From Aquibium sp. A9E412 (GTDB lineage Bacteria > Pseudomonadota > Alphaproteobacteria > Rhizobiales > Rhizobiaceae), in the NCBI RefSeq assembly GCF_030398335.1, contig NZ_JAOAOP010000001.1, positions 1 to 64,000 of the forward strand: a DNA stretch of 64,000 nt, given 5' to 3'. The notes below the pieces were generated by a model, which saw only the letters and a program-made list of their open reading frames with translations, did no database searches and was not told where the DNA came from. Positions 8,737-16,280 of the stretch are shown piece by piece. The position numbers were made by a program, and so were the translations under genes. How positions within the stretch are numbered: position 1 is the first letter of the stretch; each line of letters opens with the position of its first letter.

Positions 8737-9945
8737 ATGACGACCATCGCGATCGCCGGTGCCGGCCAGGCCGGAGCCGCCCTTGCGGCAAAGCTGCGCG
8801 GCCTCGGCTTCGACGGACGCATCCGCCTGTTCGGCGCCGAGCCGGTCGCCCCCTACCAGCGTCCGCCGCTGTCGAAGAAGTATCTGATGGGCGAAATGGG
8901 GGTCGACCGGCTGCTCCTGCGGCCCGAACGCTTCTACAGCGAAAACCGGATCGAACTGGCGCTCGGCCGGCCCGTCACCGCGATCGACCGCGACGCGAAG
9001 ACGGTGCGCGCGGGCGACGAGGTCGTCGCCTACGATCACCTGGTTCTGGCCACCGGAGCGTCGCCGCGGCGGCTGCCCGCGGCGATCGGCGGCGACCTGC
9101 CGGAGGTCCACACCGTGCGGAACCTGGCCGATATCGACCGCATGGCACCCGCCTTCCGGCCCGGACGCCGGCTTCTCGTCGTCGGCGGCGGCTATATCGG
9201 CCTCGAAGCCGCGGCGGTCGCCGCCGGGCTCGGCCTCACCGTCAGCCTCCTGGAAGCGGCGCCGCGCATCCTGCAGCGGGTCGCCGCGCCGGAGACCTCA
9301 GACTTCTTCCGCGCGCTGCACCGCGACAACGGCATCGCCATTCTCGAGCACACGGGTCTCGAGCGGCTGGAGCCCGCGCATCCGGGCCTTACGGCCCGGC
9401 TGTCGGACCGGCGGGTGATCGAGGCGGATTTCGCCATTATCGGCATCGGCGTGGCGGCGAACGACGCGCTGGCCGTGGCGGCCGGCCTCGAGACCGGCGG
9501 CGGCATCCGGGTCGACGCGATGGGCCGGACGTCCGATCCGGCGATCTGGGCGGCCGGCGACTGCGCCTGCCTGCCGTTTCGCGGCGCGATGATCCGGCTG
9601 GAAAGCGTGCAGAACGCCGTCGACCAGGCCGAAGCCGTGGCCGCCAACATCATGGGCGCGGACGTGCCCTACGACCCGAAACCGTGGTTCTGGTCCGACC
9701 AGTTCGACGTCAAGCTTCAGATCGCCGGGCTGAACGCGGGCTACGACAGCGTCGCGGTGCGCCACGGCGAAAGAGCGAACGCGCGCTCGCACTGGTACTA
9801 CAGGGGCGAGCAGCTTCTCGCCGTCGACGCGATGAACGACGCGCGCAGCTACATGCTCGGCAAGCGGCTGATCGAGCGCGGCATCTCGCCGCCGCGCGGG
9901 TCCGTCGCCGCGCCGGATGCGGACCTCAAGGCCTATCTCGGCTAA
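8737..9945 (+). CDS. FAD-dependent NAD(P)H:ferredoxin/rubredoxin reductase
   Basis: 402 residues. An N-terminal FAD dinucleotide motif (IAGAGQAGAALA, residues 5-16), the PYQRPPLSKKYL segment, an NAD(P)H-binding motif VVGGGYIGLEAAAVA near residue 150, the second FAD motif WAAGDCAC near 270 and a C-terminal reductase domain (DQFDVKLQIAGL) define the reductases that pass electrons from NAD(P)H to a ferredoxin serving Rieske oxygenases or cytochrome P450s. No such oxygenase or ferredoxin is adjacent, so its partner must lie elsewhere. It could serve N-demethylation of compounds handled by the DMGDH cluster downstream. Start chosen by the strong AGGAAAGGA upstream. Confidence 0.9.
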   Translation: MTTIAIAGAGQAGAALAAKLRGLGFDGRIRLFGAEPVAPYQRPPLSKKYLMGEMGVDRLLLRPERFYSENRIELALGRPVTAIDRDAKTVRAGDEVVAYDHLVLATGASPRRLPAAIGGDLPEVHTVRNLADIDRMAPAFRPGRRLLVVGGGYIGLEAAAVAAGLGLTVSLLEAAPRILQRVAAPETSDFFRALHRDNGIAILEHTGLERLEPAHPGLTARLSDRRVIEADFAIIGIGVAANDALAVAAGLETGGGIRVDAMGRTSDPAIWAAGDCACLPFRGAMIRLESVQNAVDQAEAVAANIMGADVPYDPKPWFWSDQFDVKLQIAGLNAGYDSVAVRHGERANARSHWYYRGEQLLAVDAMNDARSYMLGKRLIERGISPPRGSVAAPDADLKAYLG

Positions 9946-10017
9946 AGCCGACCTACTTTTCACGGACTCGCAGATCGGCGCTCACTTGTTGTGTTGACGG
10001 CCCGCACGGCACACGGC

Positions 10018-10129
10018 TCCGCCGGCGTTCACCGGAAGTAGATGCTGTGATCGCGGCGGATCGCGGCGTCGAGCTGCGGATCGATCTGCGGGCCCGCCGC
10101 GGCGAGGATCGCGTTCTTGCGCGCGGTCG
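10018..10129 (-). pseudogene. Duplicated 3' end of the MttB-like gene
   Basis: This 112-bp stretch is identical, except for one base (A at 10050 versus G at 12179), to 12147-12258, which holds the end of the MttB-like methyltransferase gene. On the minus strand it encodes the last ~32 residues of that protein (ending RRDHSIYFR, then TGA at 10031-10029). Nothing of the rest of the gene is present. It is a direct repeat, same orientation, about 2.1 kb from the intact copy, with the LysR and SDR genes between. Non-functional remnant. Confidence 0.92.
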
Positions 10130-10301
10130 GCCGTCCGACCGCGACGGCACGGCGCGGGCTGCGGCTTTCGGGCGCCATCGCGGGCGCTATAATCGATGAT
10201 GCCGCATGGGGCCGTCCGAGGCCGGCCGACCGGCCATGCGCGGACGAGACCGCCGCCGTCGCCGATGCGGCACGGCTTTCGGAAAGGCAGGGACGGGACG
10301 G

Positions 10302-11180
10302 GTGATCGACCTCCGGCAACTCCGGCAGTTCATCGCGGTTGCGGAGGAGCTGCATTTTCACCGTGCGGCGGCGCGGCTGAACATGTCTCAGCCGCCGCTG
10401 ACGGCGACGGTGCGGCGCCTGGAGGCGGAGATCGGCGCCGCGCTGCTGGAGCGCGGCAACCGCGTCGTGCGGCTGACGCCGGCCGGCGCGGCGCTGCTCG
10501 CGCATGCGCGGCTGACCGTCGAACAGGCCGAGCTTGCGGTCGCCGCGGCGCGCGACGCCGCGGCCGGGCACACCGGCACGCTTCGGCTGACCTATGTCGG
10601 CAGCGCGATGTACGGCCGGCTGGCCGGGACGGTGCGCGCCTTCCGCCGCAGCTTTCCCGCCGTGCGGCTGGAACTCAGGGAGGCGACGACCGCCGCGCAG
10701 GTGGCGGCGCTGCGTGACGGCACGAGCGATCTCGCCGTGCTCCTCGCTCCGCTGCCGGACGACACCGGGCTGTCCGTCAGCGCGTTCGACCGGGACCGTT
10801 TCGCCATCGCGCTGCCGGCGGGCCATCGCCTGGCGGCCAGCGCCGGGCTTGCGCTCGCCGACCTCGCCGACGAGCCCTTCGTGTTGTGGCCGGCGGCGGA
10901 AGGCCGCGGCTTCCACCACCAGGTGGTCCGGCTGTGCGCCTCGGCGGGCTTCGTGCCGCGCGTGGCGCAGGAGGCACACCAGATGCACGGCGTTCTCGCC
11001 CTGGTCGCCGTCGAGGTCGGCGTCTCGGTGGTGCCCGCCAGCATGGCGGGCTTCCGCGCCGACGAGATCGTCTACCGGCCGCTGGAGGTCGCGGGAGCGG
11101 CCTTCACCCTGTCTCTGTGCCGAAGCGACGGGCCGCTTGGCGCCCCGGCGCAGAACTTTCTCGATCTGGCGTTGCGATAG
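10302..11180 (+). CDS. LysR-family transcriptional regulator
   Basis: 292 residues from GTG 10302, preceded by a GGGACGG purine run. The frame is open upstream, but the typical LysR beginning DLRQLRQFIAVAEELHFHRAA starts two codons after this GTG. Helix-turn-helix at about residues 18-37 (RAAARLNMSQPPLTATVRRL), then a substrate-binding-like effector domain. A TATAAT hexamer at 10188-10193 could be its -10 box. It is encoded between the two copies of the 112-bp repeat and may control the SDR gene that follows at 11270. Effector unknown. Confidence 0.9.
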   Translation: MIDLRQLRQFIAVAEELHFHRAAARLNMSQPPLTATVRRLEAEIGAALLERGNRVVRLTPAGAALLAHARLTVEQAELAVAAARDAAAGHTGTLRLTYVGSAMYGRLAGTVRAFRRSFPAVRLELREATTAAQVAALRDGTSDLAVLLAPLPDDTGLSVSAFDRDRFAIALPAGHRLAASAGLALADLADEPFVLWPAAEGRGFHHQVVRLCASAGFVPRVAQEAHQMHGVLALVAVEVGVSVVPASMAGFRADEIVYRPLEVAGAAFTLSLCRSDGPLGAPAQNFLDLALR

Positions 11181-11269
11181 GTTATGACTATCGTGGGTGC
11201 CTCAAGACGGTATTGGACGGATCGCATGGCGGTTTCCTAGCCTTCCCCACACCTGTCGGGGAGATGCGC

Positions 11270-12133
11270 ATGATCCGTTTCGATGACCGCACCGCGATCG
11301 TGACCGGTGCCGGACGCGGCATCGGCTATGCCTATGCCGAGATACTCGCCGCGCGCGGGGCGCGCGTGGTCGTCCACGACATCGGCGCCGGGCCGGACGG
11401 CACCTCCCGGGACGCCTCGGTCGCCGCGGCCGCCGCCCGGCGGCTGCGCGCGCGGGGCCACGCGGTCCGCGCGGCGAGCGGACCGATCGACAGCCGCGCC
11501 GGCTGCCGCGCGCTGGTCGAGGAGACCGTCTCGGCGTTCGGCGGCCTCGACATCGTGATCCACAACGCCGGCTGGGTCGGCTACCAGAGGATCGAGGAGC
11601 TCGCGCCGGACTTCCTCGCCCGCATGACGCGGCTCGGCGTGGAGACGCCGCTGTGGCTGGCCCAGGCGGGCTGGCCGGTGATGAAGGGGCAGGGCTACGG
11701 CCGCATTCTGCTGACGACGTCGGACCGGGCGCTTTTTCCAGAGCATGCACAGGCCGGGCTCGCCGCCTATGCGGCGGCGAAGTCGGCCACCCTCGGCATC
11801 ATGAACGTACTGGCGCACGAGGGCGCGCCGCACGGCATCCGCGTCAACGCCATCTCGCCGGTCGCCAAGACGCGGATGTGGGGCGTGCAAGGCGACGTCG
11901 ACGAGCTGCGGCCGGACGCCGTGGCGCCGGGCGCGGCGTTCCTGGTGTCGCAGGCGTGCCGGGCGAGCGCCTGGATGCTGCGCGCGAGCAACGGCCAGTT
12001 CCGTGCCTTCAAGCCATGCGAAGCGTCGGGGGTCGACTATCCGCGCGACCTCGGTGCGGTGACGGCGGAGAGCCCCGAGGCCGTGGCCGCCGCGTGGGAT
12101 GCCATCGCGGGCGACGCGCCGCAGGCGGAGTGA
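11270..12133 (+). CDS. Short-chain dehydrogenase/reductase (SDR)
   Basis: 287 residues from ATG 11270 (GGGGAG seven bases upstream; an ATG at 11264 is too close to it). The Rossmann nucleotide motif TGAGRGIG is at about residues 13-20, HNAG replaces the common NNAG, and the catalytic Ser (LLTTSD) and Tyr-x3-Lys (YAAAK) are present. A ~25-residue insertion after TGAGRGIGYAYAEIL and an extended C-terminus resemble the multifunctional/peroxisomal-type SDRs (VVVHDIGAG...GTSRDAS). It would oxidise or reduce a hydroxyl/keto group with NAD(P). Probably cotranscribed with the LysR gene upstream. Substrate unknown. Confidence 0.87.
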   Translation: MIRFDDRTAIVTGAGRGIGYAYAEILAARGARVVVHDIGAGPDGTSRDASVAAAAARRLRARGHAVRAASGPIDSRAGCRALVEETVSAFGGLDIVIHNAGWVGYQRIEELAPDFLARMTRLGVETPLWLAQAGWPVMKGQGYGRILLTTSDRALFPEHAQAGLAAYAAAKSATLGIMNVLAHEGAPHGIRVNAISPVAKTRMWGVQGDVDELRPDAVAPGAAFLVSQACRASAWMLRASNGQFRAFKPCEASGVDYPRDLGAVTAESPEAVAAAWDAIAGDAPQAE

Positions 12134-12146
12134 TGACATCGCCGCG

Positions 12147-12258
12147 TCCGCCGGCGTTCACCGGAAGTAGATGCTGTGGTCGCGGCGGATCGCGGCGTCG
12201 AGCTGCGGATCGATCTGCGGGCCCGCCGCGGCGAGGATCGCGTTCTTGCGCGCGGTCG
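12147..12258 (-). repeat. Second copy of the 112-bp direct repeat
   Basis: Functional copy of the repeat: it spans the last codons and stop of the MttB-like gene plus 11 bp beyond the stop. The partner is 10018-10129. Near-identity suggests a recent event. The two copies bracket a 2.1-kb segment with a LysR and an SDR gene. Confidence 0.92.
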
Positions 12259-13711
12259 CCCGGTCGAGGAGCCGCGGGCGGTCGGCCTCGACCCATTCCT
12301 TCGGGCTCATGCGGTTGCCGAGCGCGGGGTAGACATACTCCGTCTGCATCAGCCGCAGCGTCTGCTCGGAGCCGAGATAATGGCCCGGCCCGTCGAGGCA
12401 GACGGCCTTCATCGCCTCGATGGAGGTCGTCTCCTCGGTCACCTCGATGCCGCGCACGCAGCGCAGCACCTGGCCGACGATGTCGTCGCCGAGCACCAGG
12501 CTCTCCATGCAGAAGCCCAGCAGCGAGGCGTGCATGCCGACCGATTCATAGACCATGTTGAGGCCCGACAGGCCGGCCAGCGTGTTGGTGATCGCCTGCT
12601 CCCAGCCGGCCTGCATGTCGGGCAGCTTGGAATCGGAGATGCCGGCGGCCGCGCCGCCGGGCAGGCCGTAGAAGCGGTGCATCTGGGCGCAACCGGCCGT
12701 CAGCAGCGCCTGCTCGGCCGAGCCGCCCGACATGGCGCCGGTGCGCAGGTCGCTGACGAAGGGCCAGGTGCCGAAGATCGCCGGATGGCCGGGCCGGATC
12801 GCGTTGACGTAGACGACGCCGGCGAGGCATTCGGCCATCGTCTGCACGATGGCGGCGGCGATCGGCGCGGGCGCGGTTGCGCCGGCCTGGCCGGCCGACA
12901 GAAGCAGCACCGGCATGCCGGCGCGGATCAGCTTCTCCATCGTCACGCAGCTTTCCTCGGCGAACTTCATCGGCGGCACGACGAAGCAGTTCGAGTTGGA
13001 CACGAACGGACGGTCGCGCCAAGCCTTTTCGCCGCCGGCGATGCGGTGCAGCAGCGCCATGCAGCCGTCGACGTGGTCGGGCTCGCTGAACGAGGTGCCG
13101 ATGTGCTTGGTGGTGCCGGCGCAGCAGGCATAGAGCGTGTTGATGTCCATCTCGAAATTGTCGAGCACGTCGCGGCAGACCAGCGCGCGCTGGAAGAAGT
13201 GGACATTGTCGAGATGGTGGACGAGGCGCGCCGCGTCGTAGAGGTCCTGCGCGGTGGAATCGCGGTAGGCGCCGGTGTGGGCGTCGACGACGTGGACCGC
13301 GGCGCCGGCCGTGCCGAAATGCACGTTGCTGCCGGTCAGGTGCAGGTCGTGGCGCGGATCGCGCGCGCAAAGGGTGATGTCGCGCGCGGCCACGGCGAGC
13401 ATGTCCTCCACCAGCGCGCGCGGAAAGCGGATGCGGCCGTCGTCGCCGAGCCGGGCGCCGGCGCCGGTCAGCACCGCGACGCCCGACTGCGGCGCGTTGG
13501 CCAGGCCGATCACCTCGAGCGCGTCGAGCGCAGCGGCGTGGATGCGCGCCATGTCGGCGTCGGCGAGCGGCCGGTAGCGGCCGCCCGGCAGCCCGGGCCG
13601 GACCGGCCGCAGATGCTCGGCCAGCGGCGCCGCGCGCTGCGCCCGCCGCGCCTCGCGACCACCGGCGCGTGCTGCCCGCCGCGGCGGGCATTCCATTGCC
13701 TCTTCCGACAT
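12158..13711 (-). CDS. Trimethylamine methyltransferase family protein (MttB-like, no pyrrolysine)
   Basis: 517 residues from ATG 13711 (a GTG one codon earlier is possible). The COG5598/MttB fold is recognisable from YRPLADADMARIHAAAL through NSNCFVVPP, and the C-terminal GPQIDPQLDAAIRRDH. True trimethylamine methyltransferases carry an in-frame amber codon read as pyrrolysine; here the frame has none, so it belongs to the large non-Pyl branch that includes glycine-betaine:corrinoid methyltransferase. No corrinoid protein is encoded nearby. It lies last in the unit with two dimethylglycine-dehydrogenase-like genes, suggesting demethylation of a quaternary amine or related N-methyl compound. 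The Arg-rich first 40 residues are family-typical. Confidence 0.88.
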   Translation of the reverse strand: MSEEAMECPPRRAARAGGREARRAQRAAPLAEHLRPVRPGLPGGRYRPLADADMARIHAAALDALEVIGLANAPQSGVAVLTGAGARLGDDGRIRFPRALVEDMLAVAARDITLCARDPRHDLHLTGSNVHFGTAGAAVHVVDAHTGAYRDSTAQDLYDAARLVHHLDNVHFFQRALVCRDVLDNFEMDINTLYACCAGTTKHIGTSFSEPDHVDGCMALLHRIAGGEKAWRDRPFVSNSNCFVVPPMKFAEESCVTMEKLIRAGMPVLLLSAGQAGATAPAPIAAAIVQTMAECLAGVVYVNAIRPGHPAIFGTWPFVSDLRTGAMSGGSAEQALLTAGCAQMHRFYGLPGGAAAGISDSKLPDMQAGWEQAITNTLAGLSGLNMVYESVGMHASLLGFCMESLVLGDDIVGQVLRCVRGIEVTEETTSIEAMKAVCLDGPGHYLGSEQTLRLMQTEYVYPALGNRMSPKEWVEADRPRLLDRATARKNAILAAAGPQIDPQLDAAIRRDHSIYFR

Positions 13712-13778
13712 CACAGCCTCCCTGAAAGCCTGTCGCTTCCAACACGTTCGGGCGGGCGCGCGGCTGGCCGCGACGCGC

Positions 13779-16223
13779 TCATATGCGCATGCGTTCGGAC
13801 TTCGGGTCGTAGAGCGGCCGGCGCGCGGCGTCCGCCTCGACCCGGCGGCCGGCCACCTCGATGGCGTAGTGCGCGTCGACGAGGGCGGCCGGGTCCTCGC
13901 CGGCGCACGGCACGTAGCCCATGCCGATGGCGGCGCCGAGATGATGGCCGTAGGCGCCCGAGGTGAGATGGCCGACGATGGTGCCGTCGCGGATCACTGG
14001 CTCGTTGTGGTAGAGCATCACGTCCGGGTCGCGCAGCCGGAACTGCAGCAGGCAGCGCTCGAGGCCGGCCTCCTTCTTCCTGAGCACCGCGTCGCGGCCG
14101 ACGAAGCCGGGCTTGCCGGTGGCGACCGCGAAGCCGAGCCCGGCTTCCAGAACGTGGTCCTCGCTGGTGATGTCGTGGCCGAAATGGCGGAACGCCTTCT
14201 CGATGCGGCAGCCGTCCATCATGTGCATGCCGCACAGCTTCAGCCCGAACGCCGCACCGGCCTGCCAGAGCGTCTCGAAGACATGCGCGGCCATGTCGGC
14301 CGAGACATAGAGCTCCCAGCCCAGCTCGCCGACATAGGAGATGCGGTGGGCGCGGGCGAGGCCCATGCCGATCTCGATCTCGCGGGCGGTGCCGAACGGG
14401 TTGGCGGCGTTCGAGAAGTCGTTCGGGCTGACCGCCTGCAACAGTTTGCGCGCGTTGGGGCCCATCACGGCCAGCACGCCCTCGGCCGCCGTCACGTCGG
14501 TCAGCACGACGGCGCGCTCGCCGAGGTGGCGGCGCAGCCAGGCCTGGTCCTTCGGCCGGGTGGCGGCCGGGGTGACCACCAGATAGGCCGTCTCCGACAG
14601 CCGCGTCACCGTCACGTCGGCCTCGATGCCGCCGCCGGCATTGAGGAACTGGGTGTAGACGATGCGGCCGACCGGCACCGACAGGTCGGCGCCACAGACA
14701 TGGTTGAGGAAGCTCTCGGCGTCGCCGCCCTCGACGCGGATCTTGCCGAAGGACGACATGTCGTACATGCCGACATTGGTGCGCACCGCCGCGTGCTCGG
14801 CCGCCTGGTTGGCGAACCAGTTCTGCGGTCCCCAGGCGTAGCGGTAGGCGCGCTCCTGGCCCGCCTCGGCGAACCAGTTGGCGCGCTCCCAGCCGGCGAC
14901 CTCGCCGAACACCGCGCCCTCGGCAGCGAGATGGGCGTGGAAGGGCGAGCGCCGCACGCCGCGTGCCGTGGCCTTCTGGCGGAACGGGAAATGGTCGGCG
15001 TAGAGCAGGCCGAGCGTCTCCTTGGCGCGCTCGAACAGGTAGTGCCGGTTGCCCTGGAAGGGGTGGTTGCGGGCGATGTCGACATCGCCGAGGTCGAACG
15101 GCTTGTCGCCGGTGTCCATCCACGCGGCCAGCGCCATGCCGGCGCCGCCGGCCGACTGGATGCCGATCGAGTTGAAGCCGGCGGCGACCCAGTAGTTGTC
15201 GAGCTCGGGCGACAGGCCGAGATTGTAGGCGTCGTCGGGCGTAAAGCTTTCCGGCCCGTTGAAGAAGGTGTGGATGCCGGCCTCGGCGAGAAGCGGCAGG
15301 CGGTTTACCGCGCGTTCCAGGATCGGCTCGAAATGGCCGAAATCCTCGGGCAGCTGGTCGAAGCAGAACTCCTCGGGGATGCCGTCCATGCCCCAGGGCT
15401 TGGCGTTCGGCTCGAAGGCGCCGAGCAGGTATTTGCCGGCGTCCTCCTTGTAGTAGGCGCATTCGTCGGGAACGCGCAGCACCGGCATCTCGGCGAGGCC
15501 GGGGACCGGCTCGGTGACGATGTAGAAGTGCTCGCAGGCGTGCAGCGGCACGGTGACGCCGGCCATGCGGCCGACCGCGTGGCCCCACATGCCGGCGCAG
15601 TTGACGACGTGCTCGGCCTCGATCTCGCCGCGCGCGCCGTCGGTGGCCCAGGCGACCGCGGTGGCACGGCGCCCGGCGACGCGGATTGCCGTGACCTTGA
15701 CGCCCTCGAGGATGCGTGCGCCCTGTCGGCGGGCGCCCCTGGCGAGCGCCAGGGCGATGTTGGCGGGGTCGCCCTGGCCGTCGGTCGGCAGCCACACGCC
15801 GGCGGTCACGCCGTCGATGCTGACATGCGGGTAGCGCTGCGCCACCTCGGCCGGCGACAACTCTTCGACCGGCACGCCGAAGGCACGCGCCATGGAGGCG
15901 TTGCGGAACAGCTCCTCGCGGCGCGCCGCCGTCAGCGCGAGCGAGATCGAGCCGACGGTCTTCACTCCCGTCGCCAGCCCGGTCTCCGCCTCGAGCCCGC
16001 GATAGAGGTCGGCGGAGTATTTCGCCAGCCGGGTCATGTTGGCCGAGGCGCGGAGCTGGCCGATCAGGCCGGCGGCGTGCCAGGTGGTGCCGCAGGTGAG
16101 CTGCTTGCGCTCCAGAAGCACGATGTCGCGCCAGCCGAGCCTGGCCAGATGATAGGCCACCGAGCAGCCGGCGATGCCGCCGCCGATGATGACGACGCGG
16201 GCCCTGGCGGGGATGTCAGCCAT
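13779..16223 (-). CDS. Dimethylglycine/sarcosine dehydrogenase-like FAD protein with GcvT domain (copy 1)
   Basis: 814 residues. The N-terminal D-amino-acid-oxidase-type FAD domain begins VVIIGGGIAGCSVAYHLA, and CGTTWHAAG near residue 50 carries the His that binds FAD covalently in dimethylglycine and sarcosine dehydrogenases. From about residue 430 a folate-binding GcvT-like domain follows (MYDMSSFGKIRVEGG, then GELGWELYV near 640 and a C-terminal beta-barrel). Such enzymes oxidatively demethylate N-methyl amino acids and hand the one-carbon unit to tetrahydrofolate. It lies 57 bp after the second, equally long paralog and 67 bp before the MttB-like gene; one operon with both is likely. Confidence 0.92.
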   Translation of the reverse strand: MADIPARARVVIIGGGIAGCSVAYHLARLGWRDIVLLERKQLTCGTTWHAAGLIGQLRASANMTRLAKYSADLYRGLEAETGLATGVKTVGSISLALTAARREELFRNASMARAFGVPVEELSPAEVAQRYPHVSIDGVTAGVWLPTDGQGDPANIALALARGARRQGARILEGVKVTAIRVAGRRATAVAWATDGARGEIEAEHVVNCAGMWGHAVGRMAGVTVPLHACEHFYIVTEPVPGLAEMPVLRVPDECAYYKEDAGKYLLGAFEPNAKPWGMDGIPEEFCFDQLPEDFGHFEPILERAVNRLPLLAEAGIHTFFNGPESFTPDDAYNLGLSPELDNYWVAAGFNSIGIQSAGGAGMALAAWMDTGDKPFDLGDVDIARNHPFQGNRHYLFERAKETLGLLYADHFPFRQKATARGVRRSPFHAHLAAEGAVFGEVAGWERANWFAEAGQERAYRYAWGPQNWFANQAAEHAAVRTNVGMYDMSSFGKIRVEGGDAESFLNHVCGADLSVPVGRIVYTQFLNAGGGIEADVTVTRLSETAYLVVTPAATRPKDQAWLRRHLGERAVVLTDVTAAEGVLAVMGPNARKLLQAVSPNDFSNAANPFGTAREIEIGMGLARAHRISYVGELGWELYVSADMAAHVFETLWQAGAAFGLKLCGMHMMDGCRIEKAFRHFGHDITSEDHVLEAGLGFAVATGKPGFVGRDAVLRKKEAGLERCLLQFRLRDPDVMLYHNEPVIRDGTIVGHLTSGAYGHHLGAAIGMGYVPCAGEDPAALVDAHYAIEVAGRRVEADAARRPLYDPKSERMRI

Positions 16224-16280
16224 GCCGGCACCTCCGCTGCGCAGATGCCGCTGCGGGCGCCGCGGCCGGCGCGTCGGCGG

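Noticed and set aside
12158-13711. Pyrrolysine-containing trimethylamine methyltransferase
   Set aside because: The frame has no internal amber codon, and no pyl genes are in the window.
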